64,000 nucleotides of DNA from the NCBI RefSeq assembly GCF_004323635.1, contig NZ_CP036515.1, positions 1,599,501 through 1,663,500 on the forward strand, given 5' to 3'. Source of the stretch: Lichenihabitans psoromatis. GTDB lineage: Bacteria; Pseudomonadota; Alphaproteobacteria; Rhizobiales; Beijerinckiaceae. Numbering within the stretch: position 1 is the stretch's first letter; each line of letters opens with the position of its first letter. Both the position numbers and the translations under genes were made by a program. Below, piece after piece: positions 25,056-32,886 of this stretch. The notes beneath the pieces were generated by a model. It made no database searches. It was given only the letters and a program-made list of their open reading frames with translations, and was not told the origin of the DNA.

Positions 25056-25210
25056 CAGTACGGGGCCACGATGGCCGTGGGCTTCGATCCCGGGAACCTA
25101 CAACGTAGGTGGGCGCCATATGACCAAGTCCACGGACGAGATCAGGGACAGCTCCCTTGGAATCGATAAGGCCCCGGGAATACATACCTCACGCACCCCG
25201 CAGCTCCGCA
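25056..25210 (-). ncRNA. ssrS: Probable 6S RNA
   Basis: The stretch between the 5-FCL and GST genes folds into a long rod on the minus strand. GCGGGG near the 5' end (25201-25196) pairs with CCCCGT near the 3' end (25066-25061). Internal CCCGGG blocks pair with each other (around 25173-25178 and 25089-25094). A small hairpin ACCTAC-GTT-GTAGGT (25109-25095) sits in the 3' side of the central bubble, and an apical hairpin holds AGGGA/TCCCT. A large single-stranded bubble flanked by two stems and about 155 nt length are 6S hallmarks; 6S RNA mimics an open promoter and sequesters housekeeping RNA polymerase. Location between zapA and 5-FCL on the same strand matches the conserved 6S locus. A covariance-model search is needed for proof. 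Confidence 0.58.
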
Positions 25211-25216
25211 CTCGCA

Positions 25217-25244
25217 ATCTAAGCGCGCGTCGGCCGGAATGCCA
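25217..25244 (-). promoter_or_regulatory. Promoter of the probable 6S RNA
   Basis: On the minus strand TGGCAT (25244-25239) and TTAGAT (25222-25217) are 16 bases apart and place the start of transcription near 25210, just ahead of the rod-like RNA. Confidence 0.4.
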
Positions 25245-25358
25245 GAGCCGTGACGCATTCTCCCCTGCGCCGCGCTTCCCGCGATGGCTCGACCGATCCG
25301 CCACATCGCTGTAAAGCAGGCGACGTCGGATCGCCCGAGCGACGATGGAGGAACCAGC

Positions 25359-26045
25359 ATGCTGACGTTCTATTATAATGCCGCTCCGAACCCGCTGAAA
25401 GTGGCGTTGCTGCTCGAGGAACTCGGGCTGCCCTATGACATCGTTCCGGTCGACGGTCGCAAGGGCGAGCAGTTCGCTCCGGCGTTTTTGGCCATCAACC
25501 CCAACGGCAAACTGCCCGCGATCGTGGATGGCGACACGACCGTCTTCGACAGCAATGCGATCCTGCTTTACCTCGCCGAAAAGACCGGCAAATTCCTACC
25601 GCCCGCCGGCGATGCGGCGCGCGGCCAATTGCTGTCATGGCTGATGTTCGTGGCGAGCGGGATCGGTCCCTATTCGGGGCAGGCGGTCCACTTTCGGCAT
25701 TTCACGCCCGAACCCATCCCCTATGCGATCAACCGTTACACGCATGAGGTGATGCGCCATTGGGGCATCGTCGAGGCTCGCTTGGCCGCCCAGCCCTATA
25801 TGCTGGGCGACACCTATACGATCGTCGACATGGCGGCGTGGGGCTGGGCCCGGATGCTGCCTTTCGTGATTGGGCCGGATGTGTTCGCGACGCTTCCCAA
25901 CGTCAAACGGCTGCTCGACGAGATCACCGCGCGCCCCGCCGCAATCCGGGCTGAAGCCATCAAGAGCCGCTTCACCTTCAAGACCGAGATGGACGAGGAA
26001 GCGCGCCGCTTCATGTTCCCGCAAAACGCCAACCTGCCGGCCTGA
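25359..26045 (+). CDS. Glutathione S-transferase family protein
   Basis: A 228-residue GST. The start is the ATG at 25359 (MLTFYYNAAPNPLKVALLLEE) with GGAGG ahead. The thioredoxin-like N-domain binds glutathione through the INPNGKLPAIVDGDTTVFDSNAILLYLAE segment, and an all-helical C-domain follows with MLGDTYTIVDMAAWGWARM. The sequence resembles the YghU/YfcG-like disulfide-bond oxidoreductase group more than the classical detoxifying class, but this cannot be settled by eye. It is on the opposite strand to its neighbours and separates zapA from the probable 6S RNA. Confidence 0.9.
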   Translation: MLTFYYNAAPNPLKVALLLEELGLPYDIVPVDGRKGEQFAPAFLAINPNGKLPAIVDGDTTVFDSNAILLYLAEKTGKFLPPAGDAARGQLLSWLMFVASGIGPYSGQAVHFRHFTPEPIPYAINRYTHEVMRHWGIVEARLAAQPYMLGDTYTIVDMAAWGWARMLPFVIGPDVFATLPNVKRLLDEITARPAAIRAEAIKSRFTFKTEMDEEARRFMFPQNANLPA

Positions 26046-26067
26046 ACTCGCAGCCCCGTGAACGCCG

Positions 26068-26433
26068 TCAGCCTCGGGGAGCGTTGAGGCTGCCGGCGAT
26101 CTTGTCGATCCGTGCGGCCGCATCGTCGAGCGTGGCCGCGACGCGGTCACCGATGGCGTCGATCGAGGCCGCGCCCGCCTCGCGCTCGCGTTGGAATTCG
26201 GCCACGTCGGCCTCGAGGGCGGCGATACGCCGCTCGGCTTCCGATAGATCGTCCGCCATCGTGATGGCGGCCATGACGGTGATGCGCTGGTCGCCGATCT
26301 CGCCGAAATGCGCGCGCAGGTCGGTGATCTTGCCATCCAACCTGCGGGCAAGACCCTGGAGATGCTCCTCCTCGCCCTCGCCGCACGCCATGCGGTAGAG
26401 CCGTCCGGCGATCGTCACCGACACCTGGGGCAT
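26068..26433 (-). CDS. zapA: Cell division protein ZapA
   Basis: A 121-residue Z-ring-associated protein. MPQVSVTIAGRLYRMACGEGEEEHL and LARRLDGKITDLRAHFG form the globular head that binds FtsZ, and a coiled-coil tail (AERRIAALEADVAEFQRER) mediates tetramer formation. ZapA cross-links FtsZ filaments and stabilises the ring. It is eight bases from the end of the DUF4164 gene upstream, so the two form an operon, the usual arrangement in Rhizobiales. Confidence 0.93.
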   Translation of the reverse strand: MPQVSVTIAGRLYRMACGEGEEEHLQGLARRLDGKITDLRAHFGEIGDQRITVMAAITMADDLSEAERRIAALEADVAEFQREREAGAASIDAIGDRVAATLDDAAARIDKIAGSLNAPRG

Positions 26434-26441
26434 GGAACTCC

Positions 26442-26774
26442 TTACTCGGAACTGTCGGCTGCGGCGCCGCGGTCGTGGAGCGCTTCGCTGGAGGCCGGAT
26501 CGAGGTGGGCCAGAACGGTCTCGACCGTCGCACCGGCCCGGTCGAGCCGCGCTGACACGTCGGTCGTGGCAGCCAACAGGGTGCGGCTGCGGGCCAAGGC
26601 GCCATCGAGTTCGACCGCGAGGCGTGATCGATCGTCTTGCAGGACCAAAAACTCCTCCTCGAGATCGCCGCGCGCAGCGATGGCATCGGCCTGCCGCTCG
26701 GCCGCCGCTTCCAGGTGATCGACCGCCGCGGCTAATCGCGCCAGGGCGTCTTCAAGCCGTCGTGGGAGGGTCAT
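26442..26774 (-). CDS. DUF4164 family coiled-coil protein
   Basis: A 110-residue, mostly helical protein starting at the ATG at 26774 (MTLPRRLEDALARLAAAVDHL). Heptad-like leucine and alanine patterns run through AAERQADAIAARGDLEEEFLVLQDDRSRLAVELDGAL. Proteins of this family sit directly upstream of zapA in many Rhizobiales and are thought, from context, to work with cell division. The ribosome site is weak. No enzymatic motif is present. Confidence 0.75.
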   Translation of the reverse strand: MTLPRRLEDALARLAAAVDHLEAAAERQADAIAARGDLEEEFLVLQDDRSRLAVELDGALARSRTLLAATTDVSARLDRAGATVETVLAHLDPASSEALHDRGAAADSSE

Positions 26775-26945
26775 GGGAGGGATGGCGGTCCTTACTGGAG
26801 GGCGACATCGGGCGATTTGCCGAATACCGAACCCGCGCAACCCTGGCGTCGAAACGCCGGAAGGTCAAACGGCCGGCTCCGCGCTGCCCCCTCGCAATGT
26901 CAAAAAAAGGGGGGTCCTGTTCCGTCATAAAAGGTGATAGGCAGA

Positions 26946-26990
26946 GCCTGAAACGGCATCAGGCGGCCCGGGAGCCGCCCGCTTCAGGAG
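26946..26990 (+). promoter_or_regulatory. gap 5' leader with competing hairpins over the ribosome site
   Basis: GGCGGC (26962-26967) and GCCGCC (26974-26979) form a hairpin. CCTGAA (26947-26952) can close an outer stem with TTCAGG (26983-26988), which contains the start of the AGGAG ribosome site. Alternatively GCCTGA (26946-26951) pairs with TCAGGC (26959-26964), which breaks the inner hairpin and frees the ribosome site. Regulation is inferred from the pairing only. Confidence 0.35.
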
Positions 26991-27000
26991 TTTTGCTGAC

Positions 27001-28008
27001 ATGACGGTCAAGGTCGCCATCAACGGGTTCGGTCGCATCGGGCGCAACATCCTGCGTGCCATCATCGAATCGGGCCGGACCGATATCGAGGTCGTGGCCA
27101 TCAACGATCTCGGCTCGGTCGAAACCAACGCGCATCTGCTCCGCTTCGACAGCGTGCACGGTCGCTTCCCACATAAAGTGACGGTCGAGGGCGACACGAT
27201 CGACGCCGGTCGCGGCCCCATCAAGGTCACGGCCATCAAGGACCCGGCGACCCTGCCGCACAAGGAACTCGGCGTTGATATCGCGCTCGAATGCACCGGC
27301 ATCTTCACGACCCGCGACAAGGCGGCCGCTCACCTCACGGCCGGGGCCAAGCGCGTTCTGGTGTCGGCGCCGGCCGACAATGCCGATCTCACGGTCGTCT
27401 ACGGCGTCAACCACGACAAGCTGACGGCCGAGCATCTCGTCGTCTCCAACGGCTCCTGCACGACCAACTGCCTCGCGCCCGTCGCCAAGGTGCTGAGCGA
27501 CATCCTCGGCATCGAGAAGGGCTTCATGACGACGGTCCATTCCTACACGGGCGACCAGCCGACGCTGGACACGTTGCACAAGGATCTCTACCGCGGCCGT
27601 GCGGCGGCGCTGTCGTCGATCCCAACCTCCACCGGCGCCGCCAAGGCGATCGGTCTCGTGCTGCCGGAACTCAAGGGTAAGCTCGACGGCGCCGCGGTTC
27701 GCGTGCCGACCCCGAACGTCTCGCTGATCGACCTCAAGGTCGTGACCAAGCGCGACACCACGGTCGAGGAAATCAACGCCGCCATGAAGCGTGCGTCCGA
27801 GCAGGAGCTCAAGGGCGTGCTGAACATCACCGAAGCGCCGAATGTGTCGATCGACTTCAACCACGACCCGCATTCCTCGACCTTCCACATGGACCAGACC
27901 AAGGTGATCGACGGCAATTTCGTCCGTGTTCTGGCCTGGTACGACAACGAGTGGGGCTTTTCGAACCGCATGGCCGACACGGCCGTGGCTATGGCCAAAC
28001 TCATCTGA
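27001..28008 (+). CDS. gap: Glyceraldehyde-3-phosphate dehydrogenase, type I
   Basis: A 335-residue enzyme of glycolysis and gluconeogenesis converting glyceraldehyde 3-phosphate, NAD(+) and phosphate to 1,3-bisphosphoglycerate. The N-terminal Rossmann motif is [18 protein letters not shown]. The active-site cysteine lies in [12 protein letters not shown] near residue 152, and the catalytic domain includes [14 protein letters not shown] and the C-terminal [17 protein letters not shown] precedes the ATG by ten bases. pgk follows in the same direction after a 112-base gap with a hairpin. Confidence 0.98.
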   Translation: MTVKVAINGFGRIGRNILRAIIESGRTDIEVVAINDLGSVETNAHLLRFDSVHGRFPHKVTVEGDTIDAGRGPIKVTAIKDPATLPHKELGVDIALECTGIFTTRDKAAAHLTAGAKRVLVSAPADNADLTVVYGVNHDKLTAEHLVVSNGSCTTNCLAPVAKVLSDILGIEKGFMTTVHSYTGDQPTLDTLHKDLYRGRAAALSSIPTSTGAAKAIGLVLPELKGKLDGAAVRVPTPNVSLIDLKVVTKRDTTVEEINAAMKRASEQELKGVLNITEAPNVSIDFNHDPHSSTFHMDQTKVIDGNFVRVLAWYDNEWGFSNRMADTAVAMAKLI

Positions 28009-28023
28009 TCGACCCTATACGGA

Positions 28024-28041
28024 CCTCCGCTTCGGCGGAGG
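28024..28041 (+). terminator. TTCG-loop hairpin between gap and pgk
   Basis: CCTCCGC and GCGGAGG form a 7-bp stem capped by the very stable TTCG tetraloop, 16 bases after gap. No T-run follows, so it may stabilise the gap transcript end or partly terminate rather than fully separate the genes. Confidence 0.5.
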
Positions 28042-28120
28042 CCCGGGCAAGGGACCACTCGGGTGCCCCATGCCGCCAGCGGAGGCGAGCCGGGCATTGT
28101 TCACGTTCGAGGCAACCACC

Positions 28121-29308
28121 ATGGCCGATTTCAAGACGCTTCATGACGCGCCATTTGCGGGCAAGCGCGTGCTGGTCCGCGTCGATCTCAACGTGCCGGT
28201 CGAGAATGGCGTCGTCAGCGACACGACCCGCATCGAGCGCGTCGTCCCGACCATTCGGACCATCGCCGATAAGGGCGGCAAGGTAATCCTGCTGGCTCAT
28301 TTCGGACGACCCAAGGCCGGTCCGGACGAGGCCAATTCGCTAAACTTTCTAACCACCTATCTGGCCGATCATCTCGGCCACCCGGTTGCTTTCGCGCCGC
28401 ATGGCATCGAGGCTTCGTCCCGCGCCATCGCGGCGATGCAGCCCGGCGATGTGCTGCTGCTCGAAAATACCCGCTTCCACTCAGGCGAGGAAAAGAACGA
28501 CCCGGATTTCGTCACCGCGCTGGCGGCCCTCGGCGACGTCTACGTCAACGATGCCTTCTCGGCCGCGCACCGCGCCCATGCCACGACCGAGGGTCTTGCC
28601 CGCAAACTGCCGGCTTATGCGGGCCATAGCATGACGGCTGAACTCGAGGCGCTGTCGAAGGCACTCGACCGGCCGGATCGCCCCGTCGCGGCGATCGTCG
28701 GTGGCGCCAAGGTCTCGACCAAACTCGAATTGCTCGGCAACCTCGTCAAGAAAGTCGATATTCTGATCATCGGCGGCGGCATGGCCAATACCTTCCTGGC
28801 CGCGCAGGGCAAGGCGGTCGGGAAATCGCTTTGCGAACACGATTTGCTCGACACCGCCCGCAAAATTCTGGCCGAAGCCGGCGCGTGCGAGATCGTCTTG
28901 CCGGTCGATGCCGTCGTGGCGAAAGAATTCAAAGCCAACGCGCCGTCGCGCGCCGTGTCGGTCGATGCCGTCGAGGCCGACGACATGATGCTCGACACGG
29001 GGCCGACATCAATCGAAAACGTCGCCTCCATCCTCCGCCGCACCAAGACGCTGGTCTGGAACGGGCCGTTCGGAGCGTTCGAGATGAAACCGTTCGACGC
29101 TGGCACCATGGCGATCGCGAAGCAGGCGGCCGCCATGACACAGGCTGGCGATCTGGTGACCATCGCGGGCGGCGGCGATACCGTGTCGGCCCTGAACGCG
29201 GCCGGTGTCGCGGCGGAGTTTACTTATATCTCCACCGCCGGCGGTGCTTTTCTCGAATGGCTGGAAGGCAAGACCTTGCCGGGCGTCCACGCCTTGCGGA
29301 ACCACTGA
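28121..29308 (+). CDS. pgk: Phosphoglycerate kinase
   Basis: A 395-residue glycolytic kinase making ATP from 1,3-bisphosphoglycerate. Conserved substrate-binding blocks are [48 protein letters not shown] and [13 protein letters not shown]. The nucleotide site is formed by [31 protein letters not shown] and [14 protein letters not shown], and the C-terminal GGGDTVSAL closes it. The start is the ATG at 28121 ([10 protein letters not shown]); the longer frame overlaps the intergenic hairpin. It belongs to the gap-pgk central metabolism cluster and is followed by coaE after 31 bases. Confidence 0.97.
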   Translation: MADFKTLHDAPFAGKRVLVRVDLNVPVENGVVSDTTRIERVVPTIRTIADKGGKVILLAHFGRPKAGPDEANSLNFLTTYLADHLGHPVAFAPHGIEASSRAIAAMQPGDVLLLENTRFHSGEEKNDPDFVTALAALGDVYVNDAFSAAHRAHATTEGLARKLPAYAGHSMTAELEALSKALDRPDRPVAAIVGGAKVSTKLELLGNLVKKVDILIIGGGMANTFLAAQGKAVGKSLCEHDLLDTARKILAEAGACEIVLPVDAVVAKEFKANAPSRAVSVDAVEADDMMLDTGPTSIENVASILRRTKTLVWNGPFGAFEMKPFDAGTMAIAKQAAAMTQAGDLVTIAGGGDTVSALNAAGVAAEFTYISTAGGAFLEWLEGKTLPGVHALRNH

Positions 29309-29339
29309 CCACAGTCGACTTCAAGGCGGGGAGGCGGCC

Positions 29340-29948
29340 ATGATGGTCGTGGGCCTGACCGGCTCGATCGGCATGGGCAAATCGACCACCGCCGCGATGA
29401 TCCGCGAGGCCGGCGTACCAGTCTTCGACGCCGATGCGGCAGTGCATGACCTTTATCGCGGCGAGGCGGCCGCCGTGGTAGAGGCCGCTTTTCCGGGTGT
29501 CGCGCGCGACGGGGCGATCGACCGGGCAGCGTTGGGCAAGAGGGTGCTCGGCGATGCGGCGGCCCTCGCTCGGCTGGAAGCCATCGTGCATCCGCTCGTC
29601 TTGGCGAGACGACGCGCCTTCCTGGCCGCCGCCGAGAAGGCGGGGGTGTCGCTCGTGGTGCTCGATATCCCGCTTCTGTTCGAGACGGGGGCCGACAAGG
29701 ACGTCGATGCCGTGATCGTCGTGTCGGCACCGGAAACGGTGCAAAACGCGCGGGTTCTGGCTCGCCCTGGCATGACCGAGGCCCGCTTTTCGGCCATAAA
29801 GGCCAAGCAGATGCCGGATGCGGAGAAACGCAGCCGCGCCGATTACGTGATCGAGACGGGGGAGGGCCTTCCGGCCGCCCGACATCGCGTCGATGCCGTG
29901 CTGGCCGCGCTGCGCCGTAAATCAGGTGAGGGGCCGACGCATGCGTGA
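29340..29948 (+). CDS. coaE: Dephospho-CoA kinase
   Basis: A 202-residue P-loop kinase for the last step of coenzyme A synthesis, adding the 3' phosphate to dephospho-CoA. The Walker A segment is [29 protein letters not shown] binds dephospho-CoA, and [27 protein letters not shown] carries the conserved lid and Walker B region. GGAGG precedes the ATG at 29340. It overlaps the dnaQ start by eight bases, so both are translated from one message, an arrangement seen widely in alphaproteobacteria. Confidence 0.95.
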   Translation: MMVVGLTGSIGMGKSTTAAMIREAGVPVFDADAAVHDLYRGEAAAVVEAAFPGVARDGAIDRAALGKRVLGDAAALARLEAIVHPLVLARRRAFLAAAEKAGVSLVVLDIPLLFETGADKDVDAVIVVSAPETVQNARVLARPGMTEARFSAIKAKQMPDAEKRSRADYVIETGEGLPAARHRVDAVLAALRRKSGEGPTHA

Positions 29949-30678
29949 GATCGTTCTCGATACGGAAACGACCGGGCTGGACCCCTTCAAGGGCGACCGG
30001 CTGGTCGAGATCGCCGGGATCGAACTCATCAACTCGATCCCGTCCGGGCGCGAGTATCATACCTACATCAACCCGCAACGCGACATGCCGGACGATGCGT
30101 TTCGCGTTCATGGCCTCTCGGCCGAGTTCCTCTCAGGCTATCGGCTTTTTCACGAGGTGGCGGACGAGTTTCTGGATTTCGTGCAGGACGCACGGCTCGT
30201 GATCCATAATGCCGAATTCGACATGCGCTTCATCAATAGCGAATTGAAGACGCTGGCGCGACCGCCGATCGGCATGGAGATGGTGCTGGATACGCTGGCG
30301 CTGGCGCGCCGTCGTCATCCGGGTGCCGCCAATTCGCTCGATGCGCTCTGCCAGCGCTACAAGATCGACAACACCCGCCGCGTGAAACATGGCGCCCTGG
30401 TCGACGCGCAGATCCTGGCCGAGGTCTATGCCGAATTGCAGGGTGGCCGGCAGACCTCGCTCGGCCTCGCGACCCAGGTGGTTGTGCTGCGCGGCGACGC
30501 GCATGCGGCCCAGATGCGGCGGCCGCGCCCGCTGCGGCCTGTCATCACGGCTGCCGAGCGCGAGGCTCATGCGGCTTTTATCGCAAGCCTCGGCGGCGAG
30601 CCGATTTGGCTCGGCTATCGGCAGCCGCCAGCGGCCGAAACCGTGTCCGTGCCAGAGCGCTCGCTCATCTCGGCCTGA
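29941..30678 (+). CDS. dnaQ: DNA polymerase III epsilon subunit (proofreading exonuclease)
   Basis: A 245-residue DEDDh-type 3'-5' exonuclease. The motifs are [14 protein letters not shown] (Exo I), [11 protein letters not shown] (Exo II) and [14 protein letters not shown] (Exo III with the catalytic His). It removes misincorporated bases during replication as part of the polymerase III core. The C-terminal tail (from about residue 180) contains the binding region for the alpha subunit. The start is the ATG at 29941 inside the coaE end. A hairpin follows about 60 bases later. Confidence 0.95.
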   Translation: MREIVLDTETTGLDPFKGDRLVEIAGIELINSIPSGREYHTYINPQRDMPDDAFRVHGLSAEFLSGYRLFHEVADEFLDFVQDARLVIHNAEFDMRFINSELKTLARPPIGMEMVLDTLALARRRHPGAANSLDALCQRYKIDNTRRVKHGALVDAQILAEVYAELQGGRQTSLGLATQVVVLRGDAHAAQMRRPRPLRPVITAAEREAHAAFIASLGGEPIWLGYRQPPAAETVSVPERSLISA

Positions 30679-30738
30679 CGCAGCCTCCATCGCGGCCCCT
30701 CTTGTGGCGTGGTCGTGTTGCTTGTATGACCACCTGCG

Positions 30739-30756
30739 GCTCCCGCGATCGGGAGC
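30739..30756 (+). terminator. Hairpin terminator after dnaQ
   Basis: GCTCCCG and CGGGAGC form a 7-bp stem with a four-base loop, 61 bases after dnaQ and 18 bases before the leuA leader-peptide start. There is no T-run, so it could also belong to the leader structure of leuA. Confidence 0.45.
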
Positions 30757-30773
30757 TCTGGTGAAGGCGTCTC

Positions 30774-30899
30774 GTGGCTCATTTGGCCCAAAATGATTCG
30801 GTGATCGGGGTCCGCAACGCGGCCCGAGCGGATCTGCGCCTGCCGTTCGCCGCTGCAGCCGCTTTCCTTCTTCAGATCCTGCTTCTTAGCCGCCCCTGA
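30774..30899 (+). CDS. Leucine-rich leader peptide of leuA (attenuator peptide)
   Basis: A 41-codon frame starts with GTG at 30774, with GAAGG six bases upstream (a GTG at 30801 is an alternative start). Its C-terminus reads AAAAFLLQILLLSRP and holds five leucines and one isoleucine within seven codons. Four of these leucines use CTT, which is uncommon in this GC-rich genome and so would stall readily when charged leucine tRNA is scarce. The stop lies inside the 5' arm of a strong hairpin (30893-30934). This is the classic design of a leucine-responsive attenuation leader; it is too short to be seen by ordinary gene finding. Confidence 0.7.
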   Translation: MAHLAQNDSVIGVRNAARADLRLPFAAAAAFLLQILLLSRP

Positions 30900-30934
30900 G
30901 GGCCGGCCGGGCCTTTGGCCTGGGCGCTCAGGGG
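30893..30934 (+). promoter_or_regulatory. Attenuator hairpin of leuA
   Basis: CCCCTGAG (30893-30900) pairs with CTCAGGGG (30927-30934), enclosing a second stem CCGGGCC/GGCCTGG with a TTT loop. The leader-peptide stop codon TGA lies in the 5' arm, so a ribosome finishing the peptide would disrupt the stem. No T-run follows, so the effect may be on translation or on rho-dependent termination. Confidence 0.55.
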
Positions 30935-31002
30935 ATGCAGGTCTCGGCAGATTTCGAGCCCGACGCAGAGGCGAGGGCCAGCACGCTTTGAAGGATCACC
31001 CC

Positions 31003-32580
31003 ATGTCACAATCTGAACCGCAGCATCAGTCGGCCACGCCGGCACGCGACCATATCGTCATTTTCGACACGACCCTGCGGGACGGGGAGCAATCCCCGGG
31101 CGCCACCATGACGTTCGAGGATAAACTCAGCGTCGCGGCCTTGCTCGACGAGATGGGCGTCGACGTCATCGAGGCAGGCTTTCCGATCGCCTCCGAGGGG
31201 GACTTCGAAGCCGTGTCGGAGATCGCCCGCCGCACCAAGCGCGCCACGGTGGCGGGGCTGGCCCGCGCCATCGAGGGCGACATCGCCCGCGCCGGAGCGG
31301 CCGTGCGCCATGCCGTCAAGCCGCGCATCCACACCTTCGTGTCGACCTCGCCGATCCATCTCGCCCATCAGATGCGGAAGACCCAGGACGAGGTGCTGCA
31401 GATCATTACCCGCACGGTGGCCCAGGCGCGCGGCCTCGTCGACGACGTCGAATGGTCCGCCATGGACGCGACCCGCACGCCGATCGACTATCTGTGCCGT
31501 TGCGTCGAAGCCGCGATCCGGGCCGGTGCCACGACCATCAACCTGCCCGATACGGTGGGTTATGCGCTGCCCGACGAATATAAGGCGATGTTCCAGTCGG
31601 TTCGCGAACGCGTCCCGGGTGCCGATGCGGTGATCTTCTCGGTCCATTGCCACAACGACCTCGGCTTGGCGGTCGCCAACACCTTGGCGGGGATCGACGG
31701 CGGCGCCCGGCAGGTCGAATCCACCATCAACGGCATCGGCGAGCGGGCCGGCAATGCGGCGCTCGAGGAGGTCGTGATGGCGATCCGAACGCGCGGCGAC
31801 GTCTTGAACCTGTCGACCGCAATCGACAGCACGATGTTGACCCGCGCCTCCAAGCTCGTGTCGGCCGTCACCTCATTCCCGGTGCAATACAACAAGGCGA
31901 TCGTCGGCCGAAATGCATTCGCGCATGAAAGCGGCATTCATCAGGACGGGATGCTGAAGGATGCCTCGACTTACGAGATCATGACGCCGGAAAGCGTTGG
32001 CGTCTCCAAGACCTCGCTGGTGATGGGCAAACATTCGGGCCGCCACGCCTTCAAGGAAAAACTGCGCGAGATGGGCTATGTGCTCGGCGACAATGCCATC
32101 GAGGACGCCTTCAAGCGCTTCAAGGATTTGGCCGACCGCAAGAAGACGGTCTACGACGAGGATCTCGCGGCTCTGGTCGACGACGAGATCGGCAGCGCGC
32201 ACGAGCGGATCCGCCTCGTCGCCTTGACCGTGATCGCCGGCACGATGGGCCCGCAATCCGCGACCCTGACGCTCGATATCGAGGGCACGCATACGACGCG
32301 TCAGGCGACCGGCAACGGTCCGGTCGACGCGATCTTCAATGCCATCCGCTCGATCGTGCCGCATGAAGCGGGGCTCGATCTCTATCAGGTTCATGCCGTG
32401 ACCGAGGGGACAGACGCCCAGGCCGAAGTCTCGATCCGGCTCATCCAGGGCAGCCGCTCCGCCACGTCCAAGGGCGCCGATCCGGATACGCTGGTGGCCT
32501 CCGCCCGCGCCTATATCGGCGCGCTCAACAAGATCCTGGCGATGCGCGCCGCCACGCCCGACGTTTTGGCGGCGGGCTGA
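31003..32580 (+). CDS. leuA: 2-isopropylmalate synthase
   Basis: A 525-residue enzyme for the first committed step of leucine synthesis, condensing acetyl-CoA with 2-oxoisovalerate. The catalytic TIM barrel shows [49 protein letters not shown] (metal-binding histidines) and [16 protein letters not shown]. The C-terminal LeuA dimer domain, which binds leucine for feedback inhibition, covers about residues 395-525. The start is the ATG at 31003 with AAGGA upstream. A leucine-rich leader peptide and hairpin lie in front, giving a second, transcriptional or translational level of leucine control. Confidence 0.96.
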   Translation: MSQSEPQHQSATPARDHIVIFDTTLRDGEQSPGATMTFEDKLSVAALLDEMGVDVIEAGFPIASEGDFEAVSEIARRTKRATVAGLARAIEGDIARAGAAVRHAVKPRIHTFVSTSPIHLAHQMRKTQDEVLQIITRTVAQARGLVDDVEWSAMDATRTPIDYLCRCVEAAIRAGATTINLPDTVGYALPDEYKAMFQSVRERVPGADAVIFSVHCHNDLGLAVANTLAGIDGGARQVESTINGIGERAGNAALEEVVMAIRTRGDVLNLSTAIDSTMLTRASKLVSAVTSFPVQYNKAIVGRNAFAHESGIHQDGMLKDASTYEIMTPESVGVSKTSLVMGKHSGRHAFKEKLREMGYVLGDNAIEDAFKRFKDLADRKKTVYDEDLAALVDDEIGSAHERIRLVALTVIAGTMGPQSATLTLDIEGTHTTRQATGNGPVDAIFNAIRSIVPHEAGLDLYQVHAVTEGTDAQAEVSIRLIQGSRSATSKGADPDTLVASARAYIGALNKILAMRAATPDVLAAG

Positions 32581-32694
32581 GGATCGAGGCCAGCAAAACC
32601 AAGTGTCCGGCGGCATTTCTTTCGAAAGCGGCTGGACACCCCTGCCGGTCCTTGCTACATGGCACCTCCTGCTTGCAACGGCGAGCAGCGTGAT

Positions 32695-32770
<76 letters not shown>

Positions 32771-32775
32771 TCACG

Positions 32776-32803
32776 CCTCTGAAATTGGTTGTAGTTTCAG
32801 AGG
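32776..32803 (+). terminator. tRNA-Lys terminator hairpin
   Basis: CCTCTGAAA and TTTCAGAGG form a 9-bp stem around a 10-base loop, starting six bases after the tRNA. A GTTGTTG stretch follows in place of a pure T-run. Confidence 0.6.
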
Positions 32804-32858
32804 GTTGTTGCGGCGGCGTTGGTCTTTATCATGGCACATTACGATTTGAGCAGTGTTT

Positions 32859-32877
32859 AGTGACCAATCAGTGACCA
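32859..32877. repeat. Direct repeat AGTGACCA at the element edge
   Basis: AGTGACCA occurs at 32859-32866 and 32870-32877, 11 bases apart, between the tRNA terminator and the first foreign gene. Such short in-phase repeats resemble recombinase or Xis arm sites at element ends, but no copy was found elsewhere. Confidence 0.35.
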
Positions 32878-32886
32878 GCGAGGCGG

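Noticed and set aside
32771..32886. attL with a second tRNA-Lys 3' copy in the window
   Set aside because: No repeat of GTAGGTTCGAGACC or the acceptor end was seen elsewhere, so the other end of the element cannot be placed.
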